Below, piece by piece: positions 39,650 through 50,000 of a stretch of DNA of 50,000 nucleotides. Position numbers and translations under genes: made by a program. Source of the stretch: Symbiodinium natans (lineage: Eukaryota; Sar; Dinophyceae; Suessiales; Symbiodiniaceae). The first letter of the stretch is position 1. The number at the start of each line of letters is the position of its first letter. Below the pieces are notes generated by a model, which ran no database searches, had not been told where the DNA came from, and saw only the letters and a list, made by a program, of their open reading frames with translations. The stretch spans positions 565,001 to 615,000 of the forward strand of contig CAJNDS010001391.1 in NCBI GenBank assembly GCA_905221605.1, given 5' to 3'.

Positions 39650-41050
39650 GGTTTTTTGTCACCTTCTAGAATCTTTTCACAGAGCAAGCAGAGTTGGGCA
39701 AATAATGGGCGCGGACCTGAGGACCCCCAAATTTTTCACTTCTGGCAATCACAGACACAAGCGCCGACCATGGAGAACATCGAGAAAGCGTGCGCGCATT
39801 GGTTTCCGGGCATTTGGGAAATACAAAGGTTTTCAAAGAAGCAAAACCGTCATGCCTCGGAGCCTCGCATCTTCTTGCAAGTTGGCCATTGTTGTATGGG
39901 CGAGAGGGGGAGCTCTGGCGCGAGCTATTTGGTCATCAGGGCGCAGATGGGGTGCTAGGTGCTTACGATGAAAGCCAAAATACTGTGCTGGTAGCGCAAT
40001 CGTGGCTCCATACTGATTGTGACTGTGCCCTTGCGACCAGCAAAATACGTTCCGTAAAGGAAGTGGTTTGAGAACATTGAGATGTTTATCCCTGTGCTGG
40101 TAACGTAATCGTGGCTCCACAAAGGTTGTAGATATGCCCCTGCGAACAGCCCTGAAAACTTGTGTTTTAACGTGCCAAAAAACCCATGGATGTATCCCCT
40201 GCGACCAAATAGCTTGCGCCACGGCGCGAGCTATTTGGTCATCAGGGCGCAGATGGGTGCTAGTTGCTTACGATGTCACCCGACGAGCACGAAGGGAGGG
40301 GACAAAGTGCTGTCCCCAAGACTTCGGTGCTTTTGAGATTTGATTACGCTCAGGTCCTTACAAAGCCGGATGCTAGTTGAACACGCTCGAAGACTTGGGT
40401 GTTAATTTGAGTACGCTCGGTCCCCAAAAAGCAGGATGCTAGTTGAACAACCTCGCTCCTCAAGACTTGGGTGAATAGTTGGCGCCTGGGGTGTTTTAAC
40501 GCTCGTTTTTAAATTAAATTTTGGCAACCAAAAACACAAGCGCCGACCATGGAAAACATCGAGAAAGCGTGCCCGGATTTGTTTCCGGGCATTTGGGAGA
40601 TACAAAAGTTTACAAAGAAGCAAAAACCGTCATGCCTCGGAGCTTCGCGTGGCAAACGTCTTTTTTGCAAGTTGGCCTCTGGCGCGAGCTGTTGGGTCAT
40701 CCGGGCGCAGATGGGGTGCTAGCTGCTTACGATGGAAAGCCAAAATACTGTGCTGGTAGCGCAATCGTGGCTCTATACTGATTGTGACTGTGCCCTTGCG
40801 ACCAGCAAAATACGTTCCGTAAAGGAAGTGGTTTGAGAACATTGAGATGTTTATCCCTGTGCTGGTAACGTAATCGTGGCTCCACAAGGGTTGTAGATAT
40901 GCCCCTGCGAACAGCCCTGAAAACTTGTGTGTTTTCACGTGCTAAAAAAACCCATGGATGTATCCCCTGCGACCGAATAGCTTGCGCCACGGCACGAGCT
41001 ATTTGGTCATCAGGGCGCAGATGGGTGCTGGTTGCTTACGATGTCACCCT
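39650..41050. repeat. Imperfect direct duplication, ~770-bp period
   Basis: GCCAAAATACTGTGCTGGTA occurs at about 39973 and 40739, and the surrounding several hundred bases match on both sides (AAGCGCCGACCATGGA before, TTGCTTACGATGTCACCC after). A third, shortened copy of the left part lies at about 43680-43790. Confidence 0.8.
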
Positions 41051-41392
41051 ACGAGCACGAAGGGAGGGGACGTGCGACAAATTTCTAGGGCCTCACCAAA
41101 CCCTACGAGAACAAAGGGGGGGGACATACCACAAATCTCTAAGGGATATGTTGTCACTTTACAATCTTTACTGTACAAAGTTCTGAATCCCAAAGCTTGG
41201 GCGCTGTTTGAGTACGCTCGGCCCCCAAAAAGCAGGATGCTAGTTGAAGACGCTCGGTCCCCAAAACTTGGGTACGCTCGGCCCCGCAAAGCAGATGCTA
41301 GTTGAACACACTCGGTCCCCCATACGTGGGTGCTATTTAAGAACGCTCGGTCCCTAAAAGCAGGATGCTAGTTGAACACGCTCATACTTTTC

Positions 41393-42720
41393 GCACACAC
41401 AAGGACCAACCAAGACGCCTCTCTGAAACCTTCAAACCTCGCACTCTGGGCCCTTCAAGCACGTTATGGTTTTAGGGCTTTCAGGCCTAACCTCGAGGCG
41501 CCCGCACCCTACGAGCACGAAGGGAGGGGACATGCGACAAACTTCTAGGGCCCTGCACCAAACCTTACGAGCACGAAGGAAGGGGACATCCAACAAACCT
41601 CTAAGGGATATGTTTTTGCTTCTACAGTGTCTTGAAAGTGCAGGATGTTGTTTGCGCTTGTATAGAACCTTCTCGCAGAGCAAGCAGAGTTTTTTCCCAA
41701 TTCTTCTTGCTATGCGAAAAGGTTTCACAGCCACTAAAAAAGTGGTTGAAGTAAATAAAGATGTTTATGCCTTGTGCTGGTAACGCAGTCGCGGCTCCAT
41801 AGGGGTGTACAAGCGCAAAAGCCTCCTGTTTTTTTTTTTGCACTTTCAGAACATTGTAGAAGTAAAACACCTCCTCAGAGGTTTGTCGTATGTCCCCTCC
41901 CTTCGTGCTCGTAAGGTTTGGTGCAGGGCCCTAGAAGTTTGTCGCATGTCCCTTCGTGCTCGTAGGGCGAAGGCCCTAAAGGTTATTCTAAGCGTTTTAA
42001 TTTGCAGGCGGGTTATGGGGCCACAATTGCGTTGCCACGCGCGGGTTTTTGGCACCGTTTTGAAATGCAGGCGGGTAATTTGGGCGCAGAACACTAGCCC
42101 TGAAAACGTGTCTTCGTAGCGTGTTAAAACACCATAGATGTTTCCCCTCGGCCAAATAGCTCTCGCCTTGGCGCAAGCTATGTGGTCATCAGGGCGCAGA
42201 AGGGGTGCTAGTTGCTTACGACGTCACCCTACGAGCGCAAAGGGAGATCCTACGAGCACGAAGGGAGGGGACATACGACAAACCTCGAAGCGATATGTTT
42301 TTACTTCTACAGTGTTCTGAAGGTGCGGTCCCCAAAACTTGGGCTGTGAAACCTTTTCGCAGAGCAAGAAGAGTTGTGTAAACACCCCGCTTGCTCTGCG
42401 AACAGGTTCTATACAAGCGCAACAACACCCCATGTTGTTCCCAACGTTTGCACTTTCAGAACACCGCAGAAGCAAAACATATCCAATATTGGTTGTTCGT
42501 ATGTCCCTGTCGTATGTCCCCTCCCTTCGAGCTCGTAGTAAGGCTTGGTGCAGGGCTCTAGAATTTTGTCGCATGTCCCTTCCCTTCGTGCTCGTCGTAG
42601 GGTGAGGGCCCCTCGAGGTTACGAGGTTAGGCCTGAAAGCCCTAGAGCCATAACATGCTTGAAGGGCCCAGCGTGCGAGGTTTGAAGGTTTCAGAAACGC
42701 ATCTTGGTTAGTCCTTGGGT
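41393..42720. repeat. Long imperfect inverted repeat
   Basis: The left arm, about 41393-41735, matches the reverse complement of about 42345-42720. Examples are GAAACCTTCAAACCTCGCAC and GGGCTTTCAGGCCTAACCTC on the left, with their complements at ~42690 and ~42635. The ~610-bp centre also contains inverted copies of the CACGAAGGGAGGGGAC module (41868-41960 against 42215-42315). It may be a foldback or MITE-like element; no terminal duplication was identified. Confidence 0.7.
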
Positions 42721-43950
42721 GCGCGAAGAGACTGAGCGTGTTCAACTAGCATCCTGCGTTTAGGGGCCGAGCGTACTCAAACAGCACCCAAGTCTTGGGG
42801 ACCGACCGTGTTCACCTAGCATCCTGCTTTTGGGGACCGAGCGTACTCAAACAGCACCCGTTGAAGTAAATCGAGATGTTTATCCCTTGTGAGCTGGAAA
42901 CGTAATCGCGGCTCCATGGATAGGGTGTCCAAGCGCACAAAGCATCCTATGTTTTTTCTGATGTTTGCACTTTCAGAACATTGTAGAAGTAAAATCATCT
43001 CCCTCAGAGGTTTGTCGTATGTCCGCTCCCTTCGGTCCTAAAAGTTTGTGGCATGTCCCTTCGTGCTCGTAAGGTGAGGGCCCTAGAAGAGAACCGTTTT
43101 AAAGTGCAGGCGGGTTTTGGGGCCACAATTACGTTACGAGCACTGGCTTTTGGAACCGTTTCAAAATGTAGGCGGGCTGTAGGGCCACGATTGCGCTGAT
43201 TGGGCGCAGAACACTCGCTCTGAAAACGTTTTGACGTGTGTGAAAACACCATAGATGTTTTCCCGGCGACTGGGGGACATACGACAAACTTCGAGGGCCC
43301 TCACCGGACCCTACACGCACAAAGGGAGGGAACATACCACAAACCTCGACGGGGTATGTTTTTCCTTCTACAGTGTTCTGAAAGTGCTGCTATTTGAGTG
43401 CGCTCGGTCCCCAAAACGCAGGATGCCAGTTGAACACGCTCGGTCCCAAAACTTGGGTGCTATTGCTGTAAACTCGGTCCCCAAAGGGCAAGATTCTAGT
43501 TGAACACGCTCGGTCCCCAAGACTCGGGTGCTATTCGAGTACGTTCAGTCCCAAAAAAGCAAGATGCTAGTTGAACACGCTCGGTCCTCAAGACTTGGGT
43601 GCTTTTTGAGTACGCTCAAGTAGCTCGGCCAATGACCATGAAATAGCTCGCGCCTGGGGTGTTTTAACGCTCGGTTTGTTTTTTTTTACTTTTGGCAACC
43701 AAAGACACATTTGGGAAATACAAAGGTTTACAAAGAAGCAAAAACCGTCATGCCTCGGAGCTTCGCGTGGTCCTATGTTCTCCTAACAGTTGCACTTTCA
43801 GAACACTGTAGAAACAGAAGTAAAACATATCCTTTTTTCGAGCCACGATTATATTGCCGGCACAGGATTTTGGGTTTCATCGTAAGCAACTAGCAACCCA
43901 TCTGCGCTCGGATGACCAAACAGCTCGCGCCAGAGACCCCCCTCTCCCTC

Positions 43951-45340
43951 ATACAATGGCCAACTTGCAAGAAGAAGTTCGCCTTTTTGCGGATCCTTTT
44001 TTTCGGGCCAAGAACGGCATGAATCATGTTTATGCCTTTGGCTTCTGACTCATGGTGCTGCATGACTCGCCTAATAAGAGGCCGGCACTGAAGTTTAGGG
44101 TAACCCTAAACGCCTGTCAAATTTTATATCGCGTTGTTGTTTCACGCGCTTTCCGTTGCTCTACAATCTTACTGTTTGGGGTCTTCGCCGGCATAATTTT
44201 CAATTCAGAAGCTTGCCAAGCTCTACTCCAATTCCGAACCACCGCCTGAGGCCGGATCTCCAGGAGCACCTGGCAAATGCTTGCCACGTGATTTGCATGA
44301 AGGCGCCCAAGTTGACGGAGTTTACGGTTCTCGTTTGGCTTTCGTGCGGTTCCGGGTTTAAGGTTCAACGGCTGGCGGAAGAGGTTGTCGTTCGGTTGTT
44401 GGACGTTGGGTAGCACGTTCTGTGCGCAGTGACATGTGCAGCGCCGATGGTGGCACGGGGGATGACTTCACCTCGGCGCGGGAGGCGGCGCATTTCTCGA
44501 CGGCCCGGAGGCGATGCCCCCACTGAAGGCGGACAGCTGTCGACGACTTCGTCTTCGACGCTTTCCCAGAAGGTTTCGGGTGATTTGGGCCCGGTCGTCG
44601 GCTCCGAAGAGGTGAAGGGCGCCGGCGCACCGCCTGGAACGTCGGCAGTTGCCACCCCCACCAAGGCCCTCGGGCGCTAACCGCCTTACGGACCGGTGCG
44701 GGTTTAGAATGCGCGCCCGTGCACCGGCTCCGTTCGGGCGGATTGTCCGACCCGGCACACGACGCGCAAGGAACTTGAGATTTCAATTTTGGGCCCGCAG
44801 GTTGTGAAAGATTGAAACTCCTTGCAGGATGGTGTAGTACTGGTTCGGGGCGTGTTTAGGTCATTGGAGTTGCGGCGAAAAGCCCCAACAAGCCGGAGCT
44901 GTGCCTTTCTTGCCATTTGCTCAATTGCCCCATACGGGGTCGGTTTGTGATACTGCTTGGGCACATGTCCTACACTTCAAGCCAAAAATCATCAGCCACC
45001 AAAAGCCCTCAACCTTCAATCGGAGCCCAGAAACTTTGGTATATGCGCAGCATTCCCTAAACATTTAGTTGTGAAGCCCCTTTGAGAACCCCGATCCAAT
45101 CAGCTCTGAAGCCACAGCCGTCCTACATAAACTCAACACATCTCGAAGCCGATCTCAACACATCTCTGAAACCGAAGCAGGTCCGGCAAGAGGTCACGAA
45201 CGAGCACTCCCTGCGGAGCGCTCCCTCGGGCAGGCGCTGTCAATGCACTAAAGTTTAGGCCCGCTTAGGCATGTAGAGAATGTTGTATACCTTTATCTAG
45301 TCAAGAACGTTTCCGGGGCAGCACGTGAGGCCTGGGGCTT
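43951..45340. other. Region with weak coding-like fragments
   Basis: 44240-44413 (LRPDLQEHLANACHVICMKA ... AEEVVVRLLDVG) and 44429-44680 (Ser/Thr/Gly-rich, ending ATPTKALGR) are open on the plus strand, but 44358-44786 is also open on the minus strand. The CG-rich composition of 44400-44720 differs from its surroundings. Nothing is recognised. Confidence 0.25.
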
Positions 45341-46926
45341 GAGGTGAGCTTGGAGTTTATACTGTCTCTATTTCTGCTTTACTTTCCGTTGGGCCGCTTG
45401 TACGCAAACTTCTTGCAGGCCGACCACGCAGTGGCAAGCCGGTCTTCTCTGCTTGGGCCCAAGAAAAATCTTGGGGGCTTCCCACACCGCGTGGAGTGCA
45501 GGGCCAAGGCTGTTTGCAGCCCCAGCTCCTGTTCCCGGTGAAATGCCTTGGGATGAGACCGCTAGGTGCCGCAAAGCCCGATGGCAGGGAAGGCCAAAAT
45601 GCCCAACATGGGAGTGAACTGAACTCCGAGGTTCAACGTTCAGAGGGCTTGTTCGCCTTGTCAACCAGAAATCGTCAAGAGCCGCAAGCCCCTGTACTTG
45701 AGGTGCGCGCGTCCTGTGGCGAGCTTTGTTTGCCGCAGCTGCCGCCAAGGCATTTCCCCGGTTTTGGGGTTGCTGGGGGGTTGCGACACATTCCACGGCC
45801 TTGACTTGGAAGCCATGCCTTCAGAAGAAGCAGAAGAAAACGGAGTAGCCCTAGACCCTATACTAGCCTCTGCCCTGAGCCCTGAAGGCCCTAAGCCCAG
45901 CCAAGAGTCGCAGGCTCCAGCCTCCAAGAGGGCCGTCCCTGGGCCGCTGCCTCAGCTGTGAGCACATCGCGTGGCGAAACCATGCAAAAACCTGGAAAAA
46001 CCTGAGACCTCCATGGAGAAGCTCCGAGCTCTCTTAAACGAACGAACAGGAGGCAAAGCCTTGGAGCCCCTTGTATTGTTCATGTATCGCTGCCCATTGG
46101 GCCAAGGGTCTTCATGGCAGCGTGCGAAGGGCTGAAGCAGGCCTGGGTGATTTATCTGCGAAATCGGTGCGATTCGGTGCCTTCTGCGTTGCCCTTGAGA
46201 AGGAGCCCCCAGGCTCATGGCTCCCCAGTTCCCTGAAACCAGTAGGTCAGTGCCCTGCGAGAGGGCTCAGGGCCCCAGTGCATCCCGACTGCTCAACGGC
46301 CAAACCGGCAAAGCCCTACAAATGGCGGAGGCCTCTCAGAAGCTCCTGACCAAGATCTGGCGTGAGGACGGGTCGAGCCATTCTTGGGAAAGCACGACGA
46401 TTTTGCAGAACTTGAAGGGGTCCTTCATTGAACCTTAGGCCTAGGCTGCAGCCAGCTCCGCAGAGCTTGTCTTGTCCCACAACGCCTTGAAAGCATGACA
46501 GGTTCAGTTGCAATACACGTCCAAGGAGAACAAGCTGGAAGCTCAGCTGCCCTCCCTGAAACATTAACACGTCAAACTGAAGAACGCTTGAGTGCACTTG
46601 ATTGATGACGCTTTGCAAAGGGACTCCGGTTTAGGAATCCTGTCTGCGGTCTTTCCTTTCATACCGATTCTTGAAATGCATCTCAGCATTCTTGCTCCAA
46701 AGTCGCGTGGTGCAACTCCCAGACTTGGGTGGGAAAGTGGCTGATGCACTTGTGAATCGTTGCCGCTTGCGTCACTTGATCACCCGATCCCGAACGCTCT
46801 GGACTTTTTTGGGCTTCGGGGTTGTTTCGTGTTCTTGGCAACGCTTCCAAGGCCCAGATGTCATGCAGGTGGTCCTTTGTTGGGTTTGGCGTTTAGGACT
46901 CCAGCCACACGGGCCCGCAGTAAGTA
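45341..46926. other. Region with possible exons, unassigned
   Basis: The plus-strand stretches 45810-45961 (FHGLDLEAMPSEEAEENGVA ... PLPQL, stop) and 46320-46438 (LQMAEASQKLLTKIWREDGS ... GSFIEP, stop) have protein-like composition. They may be exons of one gene with the pieces further downstream; splice sites cannot be fixed and no family is recognised. Confidence 0.25.
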
Positions 46927-47013
46927 CTAGGTACCTTTAAAGGGATCAACATTTAGGTCATGAGCCTGTTTTTTTTTGCAAGGCTCCCAAACACTGATAA
47001 CCGCAAAGGGTTG

Positions 47014-47227
47014 ATATGTAAATATGTAAATATGTAAATATGTAAATATGTAAATATGTAAATATGTAAATATGTAAATATGTAAATATGTAAATATGTA
47101 AATATGTAAATATGTAAATATGTAAATATGTATATATGTATACATGTATACATGTATATATGTATATATGTATATATGTATATATGTATATATGTATATA
47201 TGTATACATGTATATATGTATATATGT
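47014..47227. repeat. Octanucleotide satellites (TATGTAAA)n and (TATATATG/TATACATG)n
   Basis: Two abutting 8-bp satellites: about 14 units of TATGTAAA to ~47130, then about 12 units of TATATATG with TATACATG variants. The MYTYIHIYIF-type frames are repeat artefacts. Confidence 0.95.
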
Positions 47228-47298
47228 ACATTTTCATGTACTCATATAGGACCCGGAACCCCCAAACCCCTAATCCTAATCTCGGGCCCTTAGTCGAA

Positions 47299-47588
47299 AT
47301 CCAAGAGGTACCGGAACATGAAGAGCCGGCCGGCATGGTCCGTGCTGGAGGGCCACCAGTTTGAGGTGCGCATCTCAGGGTGAAAGGATTCGCTTAGGGC
47401 TGCACCACAGCCTTCGTGCCGATCACATGCTGCAGGGTCGGGACGTCTACTGTGGCACTTGCGTCCGCACTGCCTTTGCGCAGGTCTTTGGCAAAGACCG
47501 TGGCTACGGCATCTGTGACCCATCTGTAGTAGCTCCTTCCTCCGCCGGCGACCCAGAGACTCAGAAAGCAGCCAAGCCATCGTTCTAA
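47299..47588 (+). CDS. Candidate two-exon fragment of an unrecognised gene
   Basis: The first piece, about 47299-47365, reads KSKRYRNMKSRPAWSVLEGH then QFE, and ends GAG followed by GT. The second piece, 47436-47588, begins after CTGCAG and reads GRDVYCGTCVRTAFAQVFGK, DRGYGICDPSVV, then a Ser/Pro stretch and TAA. Splicing 47366-47435 (70 bp, GT-AG) joins them in phase 0. A CxxC pair (YCGTC) is present, but no known domain is recognised. The minus strand is also open here. Confidence 0.3.
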
Positions 47589-47664
47589 AGTCCTGAAAGC
47601 CCAAGCTTCCAAACCCAAATTTGCTTTCGTCTCCCGTCCGCCCCTCCCAGGCAGGAACCAAGCC

Positions 47665-47790
47665 TGCGTCGAACCTCCAAGACTACCTCGAAGAGGTCTT
47701 AGCTTTGAGGCGTGCTGTGGAATCCTCATACTTTAGAACTTTACAACTTAGGTTTGGGCCTCTTTCCGTCGACCCTAAGTGCTCCTAAAT
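47665..47790 (+). CDS. Candidate exon, unrecognised
   Basis: Reads TKPASNLQDYLEEVLALRRA, then VESSYFRTLQLRFG, after a CCCAGGCAG acceptor-like site. The first part has helix-like composition (LQDYLEEVLALRRAV). It probably belongs with the flanking candidate exons. Confidence 0.22.
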
Positions 47791-48016
47791 CCTAAATGGA
47801 GACCTCGGGCTTGGAGGTCTGATGCTCGATTGCAAAAGCCGCTGCCCAGAGTTCTCTTCGGAGGGGCTCTCTTGGTTCGCTTCGTTCCCCGAAGTATTCC
47901 CGAAGTATCGTGTGGTGCAGAATGATGGCCCGTGGAAGTTCCTCATTGATTCCTGGCTTTGGACCCTCAGCCCCTGGAAGGTTCGCCGTGGATTGGATGA
48001 GCCTGTCCATGGAGGT

Positions 48017-48036
48017 GGGGGGGGGGGGGGGGGGGG
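48017..48036. repeat. Run of 20 G
   Basis: A homopolymer tract; sequencing length is uncertain here. It separates a protein-like open stretch (47830-48016, plus) from the next candidate exon. Confidence 0.95.
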
Positions 48037-48115
48037 CGGGGCAGCGTCTCGTACGTTCGTTTGGTTCCTTCTTTTCTTTCTTTAGGACGTCCCTCCAACA
48101 TGGGTTCCCCAAGAA

Positions 48116-48316
48116 AGTAACTCCACTTTCGTTCGGACGGAGGCCTCAGAGATCAGTCGCAACAACTCGCGCTGCAACAGCGTAGATGCAGCCCACAAAC
48201 CCAAACTACAACTCAACCCCAACCCCAGCAAACCGCGATGCTGCCGGCCTTGGGACTCGTCGTTCGCCCAGGATGCCCAAGAGTTCTTGGACCAAGCCAC
48301 CAAGCCTCCTGTCTGA
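48116..48316 (+). CDS. Candidate exon, unrecognised
   Basis: Reads STFVRTEASEISRNNSRCNS, VDAAHKPKLQLNPNPS, then CCRPWDSSFAQDAQEFLDQA and a TGA stop. The final part looks protein-like. Exon ends are not defined. Confidence 0.22.
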   Translation, partial: SNSTFVRTEASEISRNNSRCNSVDAAHKPKLQLNPNPSKPRCCRPWDSSFAQDAQEFLDQATKPPV

Positions 48317-48570
48317 ACGGCTTTCGGGTTTAGTTTGTGCAGGGTTTGGGGCTTTCCGGCCTCAGTGCATGCCACTTGGGTGTAGGGGTGTTGGGGGCTT
48401 TTGCCACCCCCTGCCCAAAACATCAGCCCCTGGTCTTATCAGGAGGGATTGAAGTGGGTGTCCAGGGGATCGCTTTGAAAGTTCATCTCCGAGATTATGG
48501 CTCGTCAAGGTTAGGCTTTCTACCCCTTGGTGCAAGGAAGCTCCACAACTTCAGCGACTCTTCTCATGTT

Positions 48571-49135
48571 GTTTTTTCCAGCGTCGCCCCAAACGCCAGC
48601 GTCGCCCCAAACGCCGCTCCTGAACAGCTGTCCAGGCGCGCCTACAAGCGGCCCGTGCTGAAGCCGAAAGCTGCGCCAGACCCGGTGTCGCAGCAGCTGG
48701 CGGCTCTAAAGGCGGCAGCCTTTCGACGTCTATCTTCTGGATTGAGGGTACTTGAACCCACCGAACCCCGCTTGTTTTTGGTTTTAAATACGAATGTTGC
48801 AGAATCCTGGGCTTGGTGTTCTTGAGGTATAGGCGAAGGGTGCCAGGATGTTCGGGATTCTCGGGTGTTAAGGTGTGAAGCTTTCGAGTGTACAGGGCTC
48901 GCGTGTGGTTGCAGGAGAAGACAATCGACTCCTTCTCCTTGATGTTCCGAGCTCAGTGAGCGTGTTGCAAGCCCTCCCCCCCCCTTCGCACCCAGCAAGT
49001 ACGAGCCAAGCCTCCAAACACGTGAAACCCCGAAGCCTCGAATATGTTGAAAGGTGGACAGACGATGCAGAGCTTCGTGGCGTCGCGTCGCTGGCCATCC
49101 GGCTCATGGATGGCTTGGAAGGCCTTTTTGTTTAG
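48571..49135 (+). CDS. Candidate last two exons of an unrecognised gene (GA-AG intron)
   Basis: The exon from about 48571 to 48739 reads SVAPNASVAPNAAPEQLSRR, AYKRPVLKPKAAPDPVSQQL, AALKAAAFRRLSS. The exon 48915-49135 reads EDNRLLLLDVPSSVSVLQAL and ends ERWTDDAELRGVASLAIRLM, DGLEGLFV, TAG. Joining them needs a 175-bp intron with a GA donor and AG acceptor, with GA also beginning the downstream exon, as at RuBisCO intron 1. A GT donor a few bases later (48748) would give an early stop. Function unknown. Confidence 0.3.
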
Positions 49136-50000
49136 AGCTCTCGGAGTTTCAGTTTAACCTTGTCAGATTGTGTGATGGCTGGCGTCTTGCAATGAGGTTA
49201 GCATGAGGCAGAGTTGAATCAAACACAGGTTTGAGCCTAACCATGGCAAGGTGACCCAGATTTCGGCGGATAATCTTATATCCTCCTCTGTGTGAATGGC
49301 AGGGCCGAGCTCTCTGACCTTTGCAGCGACCTTCGTCGGGCAGATGCTGCACCGCCGGCCTCCTTTGAGTCGTTGACGGTTGGGTTACCTCTTCCACGCG
49401 CCGTCTTTCCTGCTATTCCCTCGGGTTAGGGGAGGACTGGGCGACTTGTGGCAGTATTGCGGTGTTGCGAGAGGTTCTTCAATGCCAATGCCATTGTACA
49501 TCGACCTTAGCATATCCTCCGTCGAAGCCTTTTTTGTCACACTTTGATTTTTTGATGTTGGATCACTCTGCTGCGGTGTCGGGATTTTAATCACCTGATC
49601 TGTATCAGACAGCTTTTGCACTGGAAAAAAATTGTCTGTTATTCTGTTCCACCTGCCAAAGCCAGGCTCGCCATGTGGAAGGGCGTGGCGCCAATGCTAG
49701 CTCACCATGCAGCCACAGGCACCACACAGCACCGCGACTGCTGTACACGAACAAACACTTCCTGCGTCCTCTATAGCAACGGGACTGGTCGTAGGCCTCA
49801 GGACTTGAACCATGAGTGTCATGCAGCTTGCAGGTTCGGCTGAGTTGGTGGAAGCTGTTCTCACCCTGGGAGTTCGCAAAAGTTGGCTCAAGCGTACGGG
49901 TGGAAACCCTCACCGCTGAAGCTTGGCCGGCGTCTTCGTACAAATGGCAGGTTTCGCACCGCTGCTGGGACAGGGCCTCAGCGAGCCCAGTTATGCCTTT
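49136..50000. other. Right edge, no supported gene
   Basis: The only suggestive piece is on the minus strand at about 49635-49693, reading ASIGATPFHMASLALAGGTE. This resembles the GxTPLHxAxxxG core of an ankyrin repeat, but it is a single unit and is flanked by stops. Confidence 0.25.

Larger units (their letters stand above)
39100..43950. repeat. Composite dispersed-repeat block
   Basis: The block is built from a few modules reused in both orientations: CACGCTCGGTCCCCAAGACT-type units (39533-39615, 40338-40470, 41190-41395, 43385-43625, and inverted at 42725-42860); a CGAGCACGAAGGGAGGGGAC ... CGACAAACTTCTAGGGCC module; and a GGTCATCAGGGCGCAGATGG ... TTGCTTACGATGTCACCC module. No transposase or reverse-transcriptase-like frame is visible. 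It is probably non-autonomous or satellite-derived. Confidence 0.8.

Noticed and set aside
46927-47336. Tyr/Ile/His-rich minus-strand frames
   Set aside because: Produced by the octanucleotide satellite.

Overview
The window looks like nuclear DNA of a peridinin-type dinoflagellate, most likely Symbiodiniaceae (Symbiodinium-like), although the exact genus cannot be fixed from sequence alone. The reasons are: nuclear form II RuBisCO genes (R. rubrum-like, no small subunit); a two-hydrophobic-segment plastid leader; introns with GA and GC donors; head-to-tail same-strand copies of one gene family; and intergenic DNA full of micro- and minisatellites.

Layout. 1-823 is a degenerate trinucleotide satellite. 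0.9-3.2 kb holds three 51-bp exon-like units and a proline-rich candidate terminal exon. 3.2-6.1 kb is mostly non-coding, with an octanucleotide satellite. 6.2-35.9 kb is the core: nine tandem + strand genes that share one plastid leader. Five are RuBisCO genes (R1 6199-9016, R2 9411-12229, R3 13211-18087, R4 26326-29717, R5 33031-35921). Each has three exons, and the enzyme is followed in frame by a long repeat tail. The other four (S1 19053-21224, S2 21818-23467, S3 24061-25710, S4 30460-32631) are intronless; the same leader is joined directly to 3-4 copies of the tail module, with no enzyme at all. 35.9-38.3 kb is sparse, with one possible exon. 38.35-39.07 kb is a 42-bp minisatellite. 39.1-43.95 kb is a mosaic of direct and inverted repeats. 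44-49.1 kb has scattered exon-like fragments of unrecognised gene(s). 49.1-50 kb is unassigned.

The tail module is the most interesting element. It contains three GYLxDGTP motifs exactly 42 residues apart, separated by Pro/Gly/Asn/His-rich segments, opens with an aromatic YSFQKD-type segment, and is joined to the next module by an Ala/Pro linker containing AAAFVG. RuBisCO genes carry 2 modules (R4 carries 3); the stand-alone genes carry 3 or 4. A family in which the same modular repeats occur both fused to RuBisCO and alone, behind the same plastid leader, is what one would expect of a RuBisCO-organising scaffold, functionally comparable to EPYC1 or CsoS2 but not resembling them in sequence. 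That role is inference; the architecture is read directly from the sequence.

The nine genes appear to be homogenised: the mature RuBisCO domain is the same in all five copies as far as I can read, one 593-bp spacer is repeated, and 5' flanks of two types are shared between RuBisCO and stand-alone genes. Each gene has an AG 41-68 nt upstream of its ATG that could serve as a spliced-leader acceptor.
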